Of a stretch of 64,000 nucleotides of DNA, positions 58,141 to 64,000 are shown in pieces. Made by a program: the position numbers and the translations under genes. The DNA lies in NCBI RefSeq assembly GCF_001839655.2, contig NZ_CP056087.1, positions 1,116,001 to 1,180,000 of the forward strand, in the 5' to 3' direction. Each line of letters opens with the position of its first letter. Positions within the stretch are counted from its first letter, which is position 1. The stretch is from Pseudomonas argentinensis (GTDB taxonomy: Bacteria; Pseudomonadota; Gammaproteobacteria; Pseudomonadales; Pseudomonadaceae). The notes beneath the pieces are model-generated. The model made no database searches. It had not been told where the DNA came from and worked only from the letters and a program-made list of their open reading frames with translations.

Positions 58141-59391
58141 TTATCCTTGCGCCCGACACCATTGGGCCGGATCGCTGGCGCGGCCCTGCTGGCGAATCGC
58201 GAAATACAGTGCTGGGGTGTCCTGGCCGCCGCTGGTGCCGACGGTGGCGATGGGGTCCCCGGCCTTGACGATGTCTCCGGCGTCCTTGAGCAGGCTCTGG
58301 TTGTGCCCGTACAGGGTCAGGTAACCGTTGCCATGGTCGAGAATGACCAGAAGCCCTGAACCGCGCAACCAGTCTGCGAACACCACGCGACCGCCATGCA
58401 CGGCGCGTACCTGGCTGCCGGCGGTGGCGCCGATCAGCACGCCGTCCCACTTAGTCCGAGCGTCTTCGCCCCGTGGGGTTCCATATCTTGCAACCAGGCG
58501 GCCGTTGACGGGCCAGGGCAACTTGCCCTTGGCGTTGGCGAACGGGCCGCCGTAGGTAGCGCCGGAGCTGACCAACGGAGCGCTTTCGGCGCGCTTGCCG
58601 GTGGCTGCCGGGGTGCTGGGCTTCTCCCGCGCAGCGGCCAGTTCGCGCTGGCGCTGCGCCTCGGCTTCGCGGGCCTGGCGGGCCAGGGTCTGCTCGATGG
58701 TCCTGAGCACGCGGCCGAGTTCGGCCTGCTCCTGCTCCCGGGCCCTGAGGCGCTGATCGCGGGCGGCGTAATCCTTGTTCAGCTTGGCCAAGGCCTGCTG
58801 GCGCTCCTTGCGCACCTCGGCCAGCTGGGCGCTACGGCTGTCCAGCTCGCCTTTCTGCGCCTGCAGTTGCTGCTGGTGATGGCTGATGTCCTGCTCGACG
58901 TTGGCCAGTTGCCGCAGCGTCTCGTTGAAGGCCGTCAGCTGGGCCATGCGCGCTTCGGCGAGGTAATCGTAGTAGGTCAGGGTGCGGGAGAATTTTTCCG
59001 GGTTCTGCTGGTTAAGGAGTAGCTTGATGTACTCCTGACGCCCGCCCTGATAGGCCGCGCGGGCCTGGATGCCGATCAGCCGTTGCTGTTCAAGGCGCGC
59101 GCCCTGGAGTTTTTTTTTCTCCTGATCGAGGCGCTTGAGCTCTTCTTCGCTTTCCTGCAGCTCTTCGCGCAGGCCCTTGACCTGGTTCTCCAGCTCGCCC
59201 ATCTCGGTTTCGGTGGTCTTGAGCTGTTTCTGCACGCCGGACTTTTCCTGCTGCAGCTGCTCCAGCAGTTTCTTCAATTCGGCGACGTCGGCGCGTGCCG
59301 CATCCAGCTGCTTTTGCGTGTCGGCTTTCTGATCGGCGAAAGCCGGTGCCAGCAGGCTGGTCATGAGAATAAAGGTGAGGACACGGAGCAT
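58141..59391 (-). CDS. EnvC-family murein hydrolase activator
   Basis: 416 residues: signal peptide (VLTFILMTSLLAPAFAD), two long coiled coils (about 20-260; QKQLDAARADVAELKKLLEQ and following), a Pro/Ala linker, and a C-terminal LytM/M23 domain (GVLIGATAGSQVRAVHGGRV, DHGNGYLTLYGHN). The LytM metal ligands are degenerate in this group, as in EnvC, which activates amidases rather than cutting murein. It heads the envC-ctpA pair. 32 bp separate the two. Confidence 0.9.
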   Translation of the reverse strand: MLRVLTFILMTSLLAPAFADQKADTQKQLDAARADVAELKKLLEQLQQEKSGVQKQLKTTETEMGELENQVKGLREELQESEEELKRLDQEKKKLQGARLEQQRLIGIQARAAYQGGRQEYIKLLLNQQNPEKFSRTLTYYDYLAEARMAQLTAFNETLRQLANVEQDISHHQQQLQAQKGELDSRSAQLAEVRKERQQALAKLNKDYAARDQRLRAREQEQAELGRVLRTIEQTLARQAREAEAQRQRELAAAREKPSTPAATGKRAESAPLVSSGATYGGPFANAKGKLPWPVNGRLVARYGTPRGEDARTKWDGVLIGATAGSQVRAVHGGRVVFADWLRGSGLLVILDHGNGYLTLYGHNQSLLKDAGDIVKAGDPIATVGTSGGQDTPALYFAIRQQGRASDPAQWCRAQG

Positions 59392-59551
59392 GGTGCAGGC
59401 GGTACCTGGCAGGGAACCGGCTTAGTATGCCCTTGGTTCCTGGTAAAAAAAACGTTCTGATCGCGAATGGCGACCCAAGGTGGCAGGCGGTCGACCGGTG
59501 GGGCAGCGCTGTTGCGCCGCCCCGTGCGCCCGGTCGGGTCGCGCCTGGGGC

Positions 59552-61087
59552 TCAGCCGAGCGTGACGATGCTGGTGCCGGTCATTTCCTCTGGAATCGGC
59601 AGGCCCATCAGGGTCAGCAGGGTGGGCGCCACGTCGGCCAGCACGCCGCCCTCGCGGATGCTCACCTGGCGCTTGCCGACATAGATGAAGGGGACCGGCT
59701 CGCAGGTGTGCGCGGTGTGCGCCTGGCCGGTGCATTCGTCCTGCATCTGCTCGACGTTGCCGTGGTCGGCGGTGATCAGCGCTTCGCCACCGACCTTGTC
59801 CAGCGCCTCGACGATGCGGCCCATGCAGGTGTCCAGGCATTCCACCGCCGCGACCGCCGCCTCGAACACGCCGGTGTGGCCGACCATGTCGCCGTTGGCG
59901 TAGTTGACCACGATCACATCGAAGCGCTGGTTCTCGATGGCGTCGACGATCCTGTCGGTCACCTCGGGGGCGTTCATCTGGGGCTGCAGGTCGTAGGTGG
60001 CGACGTTCGGCGAGGGGATCAGGATGCGCTCTTCACCCGGGAACGGCTCTTCACGGCCGCCGGAGAAGAAGAAGGTGACGTGGGCGTATTTCTCGGTCTC
60101 GGCGATGCGCAGCTGGGTCTTGCCGTTGTTGGCCAGGTACTCGCCGAACACGTTGACCAGCGGCTCGGGCTTGAAGGCGCTGGGCGTATCGATGCTCGCC
60201 GCATATTGGGTGAGCATGATGAAGCCGGCGGTCTGTGGCACACGGGCGCGCTCGAAAGCATCGAAGCCCGGCTCGACGAAGGCGCGGGTCAGTTCGCGGG
60301 CGCGGTCGGCGCGGAAGTTCATGAACACCACGGCGTCGCCATCCTCGACCCGAACCGGCTCGCCGATGCGGGTGGCTTTCACGAACTCGTCGCTCTCGTC
60401 GCGGGCATAGGCGGCTTGCAGGCCGGCCAGGGCGGTGTCGGCCTGGTACTGGCTCTGGCCGTCGGCGATCAGGTTGTAGGCCTGGGCCACGCGGTCCCAG
60501 CGGTTGTCACGGTCCATGGCGAAGTAACGGCCGATCAGCGAGGCGATGCGGCCCTTGCCGAGCCTGGCGAAGGTGGCGTCGAGCAGTTCGATGGAACTCT
60601 GGGCGCTTTTCGGCGCGGTGTCACGGCCGTCGAGAAAGGCGTGCAGGTAGATCTTCTCGGCACCGCGGCGCGCGGCCAGCTCGGCCATGGCCACCAGATG
60701 ATCCTGGTGGCTGTGCACGCCGCCATCGGACAGCAGGCCGAGGATATGCACGGCCTTGCCGGCGCCCACCGCCTTGTCCACGGCGCTGGTGATGGCCGGG
60801 TTCTCGAAGAACTCGCCGTCGCGGATCGCCTTGGTCACCCGGGTGAAATCCTGATACACCACGCGGCCGGCGCCGAGGTTCATGTGGCCGACCTCGGAGT
60901 TGCCCATCTGCCCGTCCGGCAGGCCGACGTCCATGCCACTGCCGGAAATCAACCCGTGGGGCTGGGTGGCGCGCAGGCGGTCGTAGACCGGCGTGTTGGC
61001 GGCGAAAATGGCGTTGTGCTCGGGGGTATCGCTGTGGCCGAAGCCGTCGAGAATGACCAGAACCAGGGGTTTGGGCGCTGCGCTCAT
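59552..61087 (-). CDS. gpmI: 2,3-bisphosphoglycerate-independent phosphoglycerate mutase
   Basis: 511-residue Mn-dependent glycolytic enzyme. [18 protein letters not shown] with the metal Asp, [55 protein letters not shown] and [11 protein letters not shown] are full-family signatures; the phospho-Ser is in [21 protein letters not shown]. Complete length. It lies upstream of envC-ctpA on the same strand, 160 bp away. Confidence 0.96.
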   Translation of the reverse strand: MSAAPKPLVLVILDGFGHSDTPEHNAIFAANTPVYDRLRATQPHGLISGSGMDVGLPDGQMGNSEVGHMNLGAGRVVYQDFTRVTKAIRDGEFFENPAITSAVDKAVGAGKAVHILGLLSDGGVHSHQDHLVAMAELAARRGAEKIYLHAFLDGRDTAPKSAQSSIELLDATFARLGKGRIASLIGRYFAMDRDNRWDRVAQAYNLIADGQSQYQADTALAGLQAAYARDESDEFVKATRIGEPVRVEDGDAVVFMNFRADRARELTRAFVEPGFDAFERARVPQTAGFIMLTQYAASIDTPSAFKPEPLVNVFGEYLANNGKTQLRIAETEKYAHVTFFFSGGREEPFPGEERILIPSPNVATYDLQPQMNAPEVTDRIVDAIENQRFDVIVVNYANGDMVGHTGVFEAAVAAVECLDTCMGRIVEALDKVGGEALITADHGNVEQMQDECTGQAHTAHTCEPVPFIYVGKRQVSIREGGVLADVAPTLLTLMGLPIPEEMTGTSIVTLG

Positions 61088-61241
61088 ACGGGGCTCGCTC
61101 TGCTGGGGGACGCAATGAAGGCCGGCGACGGGCGCATGCTCGCCCGCGGCGGTCCGGAGGCGGTCGCCCGGGGAGACGACCTACTGAAATCGGTCTGACA
61201 TTCTACGGCCCCGGAAAGATCCCGTCACCGCCGTGCGGCCT

Positions 61242-61269
61242 TTGGTGGACTCACCGGGCTGTGTATACT
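61242..61269 (+). promoter_or_regulatory. putative promoter of the rhodanese-grxC-secB operon
   Basis: TTGGTG and TATACT separated by 16 bp, 31 bp before the first ATG. Confidence 0.45.
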
Positions 61270-61300
61270 GGCCGGCATTTTACCGTCCCGGAACCGCGTG

Positions 61301-61714
61301 ATGCTTGCCAACCTCATTGAATTCGCCACCAACCACTTCATCCTCAGCGGCCTGTTCGTCATCATTCTTGCGCTGCTGATCTTCACCGAGCTGAGCAAGG
61401 GCGGCAAAAGCCTGAGCAGCCGTGAGGTGACGGCGCTGATCAACCGCGACGAAGGCGTGGTGGTCGACATCCGCAGCAAGAAGGATTTCGACACCGGCCA
61501 TATCGTCGGTGCCCTGAACATCCCCAACGACAAGCTGGCCTCGCGCCTGGCCGAACTCGAGAAGCACAAGGCCAAGACCATCATCGTCGTCGACGCCCTG
61601 GGCCAGCAGGCCGGCACCGCCGCCCGCGAGCTGCAGAAGGCCGGTTTCACCGCTGCGCGCCTGGGCGGCGGCATCGCTACCTGGCGTGGCGACAACCTGC
61701 CCGTGGTGAAGTGA
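61301..61714 (+). CDS. membrane-anchored rhodanese-domain protein
   Basis: 137 residues: one N-terminal membrane helix (FILSGLFVIILALLIFTEL), then a rhodanese domain (SREVTALINRDEGVVVDIRSKKDFDTGHIVGALNIP). The usual catalytic Cys loop reads VDALGQQAGTAARE, so the Cys is absent and it is a non-catalytic, YibN-like member. Upstream of grxC by two bases, as in enterobacteria. A GTG one codon earlier is an alternative start. Confidence 0.88.
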   Translation: MLANLIEFATNHFILSGLFVIILALLIFTELSKGGKSLSSREVTALINRDEGVVVDIRSKKDFDTGHIVGALNIPNDKLASRLAELEKHKAKTIIVVDALGQQAGTAARELQKAGFTAARLGGGIATWRGDNLPVVK

Positions 61715-61715
61715 C

Positions 61716-61970
61716 ATGGCCAAGGTCGTCATCTACTCCAGCGACTGGTGCCCCTACTGCATCCGCGCCAAGCAGCTGTTGAACAGCAAAAGCGTATCGT
61801 TCGACGAGATCCGCGTCGACGGCAAGCCGGACGTGCGCGCCGAGATGACCCGCAAGGCCGGCCGCACCTCGGTGCCGCAGATCTGGATCGGTGATACCCA
61901 TGTGGGTGGCTGCGACGATCTGTTTGCCCTGGAGCGGGCCGGCAAGCTCGATGCGCTGCTCAGTGCCTGA
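61716..61970 (+). CDS. grxC: glutaredoxin 3
   Basis: 84-residue glutathione-dependent oxidoreductase with the active site SSDWCPYCIRAK, then TSVPQIWIGDTHVGGCDD (cis-Pro and glutathione site). Between the rhodanese gene and secB. Confidence 0.95.
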   Translation: MAKVVIYSSDWCPYCIRAKQLLNSKSVSFDEIRVDGKPDVRAEMTRKAGRTSVPQIWIGDTHVGGCDDLFALERAGKLDALLSA

Positions 61971-62018
61971 TCGATTTAGAACCTTCCTTTACGTCCATAC
62001 AGCAGAAGGCTTTGCCCC

Positions 62019-62480
62019 ATGACCGAACAAGCTAACGGCGCCGCCCAAGGCGAACAGACTCCCCAGTTCTCCCTGCAGCGCATCTACGTGCGTGACCTGT
62101 CCTTCGAAGCGCCGAAGAGCCCCGAGATCTTCCGCCAGGAGTGGACGCCGAGCGTCTCCATGGACCTCAACACCCGGCAGAAAGCCCTGGAAGGCGACTT
62201 CCACGAAGTGGTGCTGACTCTGTCGGTGACCGTGAAGAACGGTGAAGAAACCGCCTTCATCGCCGAAGTGCAGCAGGCCGGCATCTTCCTGATCAAGGGT
62301 CTGGACGCCGCCTCCATGAGCCACACCCTGGGCGCGTTCTGCCCGAACATCCTGTTCCCGTACGCCCGTGAAACCCTGGACAGCCTGGTGGTACGCGGCT
62401 CGTTCCCGGCGCTGATGCTGGCCCCGGTGAACTTCGACGCCCTGTACGCCCAGGAACTGCAGCGTCAGCAGGCCAACTGA
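62019..62480 (+). CDS. secB: SecB, preprotein export chaperone
   Basis: 153-residue cytoplasmic chaperone that holds unfolded preproteins and hands them to Sec[39 protein letters not shown], and [11 protein letters not shown] match SecB. Third gene after rhodanese and grxC; a terminator follows. Confidence 0.96.
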   Translation: MTEQANGAAQGEQTPQFSLQRIYVRDLSFEAPKSPEIFRQEWTPSVSMDLNTRQKALEGDFHEVVLTLSVTVKNGEETAFIAEVQQAGIFLIKGLDAASMSHTLGAFCPNILFPYARETLDSLVVRGSFPALMLAPVNFDALYAQELQRQQAN

Positions 62481-62500
62481 GGCCGCTGTCGTCGCAAGAG

Positions 62501-62524
62501 AAAACGCCCTTCGGGGCGTTTTTT
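62501..62524 (+). terminator. intrinsic terminator after secB
   Basis: AAAACGCCC TTC GGGGCGTTTTTT hairpin about 20 bp past the secB stop. Confidence 0.88.
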
Positions 62525-62618
62525 ATTGGCTGGGTTTCGTAGCCTGCGGTTGAGCGTAGCGATACCCAGGGATGATGTTGCGGGTAACGCTCCATCGACA
62601 CTGGGCTACCAAACGCCA

Positions 62619-63080
62619 TCAGCCCATGGCGAAGCCCTGCTGGCGCCAGGCTTCGTAGACGGCCACGGCCACGGTGTTGGACAGGTTCAGGCTGCGGCAG
62701 CCTTCGCGCATCGGCAGGCGCACGCGTTGCGCCTCGGGCAGGGCATCGCGGATCTCGGCCGGCAGGCCGCGGCTCTCCGGGCCGAACAGAAAGGCATCGC
62801 CCGGCTGGTAGGCCACTTCATGGAAGGGCTGCGAGCCCTTGGTGGTGAAGGCGAACACCCGCGGCTGGCCGAGGCTCTCCAGGCATGCCTCCAGGCTGCC
62901 GTGGCGCTTGAGCGGCGCATACTCGTGGTAATCCAGCCCGGCGCGGCGCAGGCGCTTGTCGTCCAGTTCGAAGCCCAGCGGCTCGACCAGGTGCAGGTGG
63001 CAGCCGCTGTTGGCGCAAAGCCTGATAACGTTGCCGGTGTTGGGCGGAATTTCCGGTTGAAAAAGGATCACATGAAACAT
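62619..63080 (-). CDS. trmL: tRNA (cytidine(34)-2'-O)-methyltransferase TrmL
   Basis: 153-residue SPOUT-fold enzyme that methylates the wobble ribose in tRNA-Leu. FQPEIPPNTGNVIRLCAN at the start, LFGPESRGLP and the C-terminal knot with LRMREGCRSLNLSNTVAVAVYEAWRQ-like sequence (visible as LPMREGCRSLN). Its ATG overlaps by two bases the start codon of the divergent gene. Confidence 0.94.
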   Translation of the reverse strand: MFHVILFQPEIPPNTGNVIRLCANSGCHLHLVEPLGFELDDKRLRRAGLDYHEYAPLKRHGSLEACLESLGQPRVFAFTTKGSQPFHEVAYQPGDAFLFGPESRGLPAEIRDALPEAQRVRLPMREGCRSLNLSNTVAVAVYEAWRQQGFAMG

Positions 63081-63519
63081 GCACGGCTCCAGGCCAGAAG
63101 ACGGACGCCATTCTACGCCGGATAAGCCGCCAAGGCCGCGTCCCTGGGTGCGGGTGATCGGCTCGCTGGCGATCTTCGGCTTTCTGATCGGCCTGATGAT
63201 CGGCCGGCTGTTTCACCCGGAGGCCATGCACCTCAAGGCCGTCGAGGTCCAGGAGGAGCAACTGCTGCTGTGGTTCAACGTCGAGCCGCAGGTGCAGGTC
63301 AGCGATGCCCATGGCACCTTCGCGCTGCGCTTCGAGGGGCTGGGCCGTGAGCGCCAGGGCCAGTTGCAGATCGCCGGGCGCGCCGCCAACTGGCGTGTGG
63401 TGCGCGAAGGGCGAGAGCTGGAGGTGCGCGTGGTGGCGGCTCGCCCGTTGCGCGCTGAAATGAATGCCGAGAAGGTCGAAGGCCGCTGGCGCCTGACGGT
63501 TCGTCTGGCGCCGCGCTAG
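63079..63519 (+). CDS. hypothetical protein with N-terminal membrane helix
   Basis: Up to 146 residues: a basic, Pro-rich start, one membrane helix (IGSLAIFGFLIGLMIGRLF) and a periplasmic beta-type domain (LWFNVEPQVQVS, WRVVREGRELEVRVVAARPLR). The ATG overlaps the divergent trmL start codon, leaving no room for a normal promoter and ribosome site, so translation may start later, at a GTG near 63148 (WVRVIGS). No family recognised; a similar gene lies between trmL and ntrC in pseudomonads as I recall. Confidence 0.7.
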   Translation: MHGSRPEDGRHSTPDKPPRPRPWVRVIGSLAIFGFLIGLMIGRLFHPEAMHLKAVEVQEEQLLLWFNVEPQVQVSDAHGTFALRFEGLGRERQGQLQIAGRAANWRVVREGRELEVRVVAARPLRAEMNAEKVEGRWRLTVRLAPR

Positions 63520-63691
63520 GAAGAAAAGAGGGAGTTCCCGGCCTGCCTGTACCAGGGCTCCCGAAGAAAAGGGGGATGGTCTGATCTGCCTGTATCAGAG
63601 TCCCCGAAGAAAGAAGGGAGTTCCCGGCCTGCCTGTACCAGGGCTCCCAAAGAAAGAGGGGAATCCCCGGCCTGCCTGTACCAAGGTCCCC
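63520..63691. repeat. four tandem 43-bp repeats
   Basis: Four head-to-tail units of exactly 43 bp (starts 63520, 63563, 63606, 63649), all with GAAGAAA-like purine starts, GGGA, GCCTGCCTGTA-type centres and CCC ends. Units 1 and 3 are nearly identical; 2 and 4 diverge at positions that keep an internal inverted repeat. They begin at the stop codon of the preceding gene. Confidence 0.9.
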
Positions 63692-64000
63692 GAAACTGGG
63701 TTGTCAGTACCATTGCAGGGGGCGTGCCAGTTTTCTTTAATTCGCTGCAGGGCCCGTGGAATATGGGTTGCAGCGGTTGTGGCGAGATTTTTGACCCTTT
63801 GGCGTGCCGCCGCGCATGTTCCGCTCGGGTGCATGGCTGCACCTGTCGTGCGCTGATGGCGTGCATTCTTTGGGTTGCCGGAGGCATCAGAGCCGCCCGC
63901 AGAGCAAGTGTGGGAGCGGGCCATGCCCGCGAACGGCGGTGGCCTGGACGGCACTGGTCTTAATGAATCAACAGGTGACTGGTTCTATTGGTATCGGTGG
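63692..64000. other. window end, no gene seen
   Basis: About 300 bp after the tandem repeats with a REP element at 63909; no supported gene. Open frames here follow the repeats. Confidence 0.5.
63909..63932. repeat. REP element core
   Basis: TGTGGGAGCGGGCCATGCCC then GCGA, the best-kept REP core in the window. Confidence 0.75.

Noticed and set aside
63520..63691. CRISPR array
   Set aside because: The units are contiguous with no unique spacers between them, and no cas genes are present.
63595..63954. Minus-strand frames across the 43-bp tandem repeats
   Set aside because: The frames are open because of the repeat period, the peptides are repetitive, and there is no start context.

Overview
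The window is a GC-rich, gene-dense stretch of a Pseudomonas chromosome; the species cannot be set from the sequence alone. Three things point to the genus. Two blocks keep gene orders I recall from P. aeruginosa (from memory, not searched): fis-dusB-DUF3426-prmA-accC-accB-aroQ-dsbD on the left, and tRNA-Thr/ABC transporter/mutY-yggX/hisBHAF/ctpA/envC/gpmI/grxC/secB/trmL on the right. Several small proteins (DUF1652, DUF1654, DUF3509, DUF3606 types) are typical of pseudomonads. REP-type palindromes with a GTGGGAGCGGGCCATGCCCGC core lie between genes.

Layout. 1-9.1 kb: housekeeping genes, all on the minus strand: the end of fis, dusB, a zinc-ribbon/DUF3426 membrane protein, prmA, a DUF4272 protein, the acetyl-CoA carboxylase pair accB-accC, aroQ and dsbD. 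9.2-15.3 kb: an assimilatory nitrite module on the plus strand. A long leader with a strong intrinsic terminator (likely an attenuator) is followed by nirB, nirD, a formate/nitrite channel and a PP2C-phosphatase/protein-kinase fusion. 15.4-20.1 kb: terC, a secreted PilJ-N protein, then a decaying stretch with a frameshifted AraC regulator, an intact solute-binding protein and the ghost of a hybrid histidine kinase. 20.2-23.9 kb: a three-gene gluconate-2-dehydrogenase-type complex (cytochrome c, GMC flavoprotein, Tat-exported subunit). 24.4-27.3 kb: a soluble BdlA-like double-PAS chemoreceptor, a DUF1654 gene behind a perfect LexA box, and a PAS histidine kinase. 27.3-30.4 kb: sparse accessory DNA with tiny genes and degraded ORFs, ending at tRNA-Thr.

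30.7-35.0 kb: a methyltransferase and a basic amino-acid ABC transporter (ATPase, binding protein, two permeases). 35.3-42.5 kb: a signalling cluster of a CHASE3-GAF hybrid kinase with three receiver domains, CheR, a receiver-less CheB, a REC-kinase and two single-domain response regulators. 42.5-43.7 kb: REP elements, a proline-rich small protein, a frameshifted secreted-protein gene and tRNA-Phe. 43.7-48.5 kb: yggX-mutY-asmA with overlapping stops and starts, then an FAD oxidoreductase. 48.8-50.5 kb: an OFA-family MFS transporter. 50.7-53.8 kb: hisB-hisH-DUF2164-hisA-hisF. 54.0-55.7 kb: two tandem paralogous periplasmic binding proteins. 55.7-56.8 kb: about 1.1 kb of repeats. 56.8-61.1 kb: ctpA, an EnvC-type amidase activator and gpmI on the minus strand. 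61.3-62.5 kb: rhodanese, grxC and secB. 62.6-63.5 kb: trmL and a divergent membrane-anchored protein. The right edge has four exact-period 43-bp tandem repeats and a REP element.

Most of the window is ordinary core genome. The parts worth a second look are the SOS-box-controlled DUF1654 gene, the CheR/CheB kinase cluster with no receptor of its own, the nitrite-operon attenuator with its kinase-phosphatase, the 27-30 kb accessory patch, the gene ghosts, and the 43-bp repeats whose arms appear to covary.
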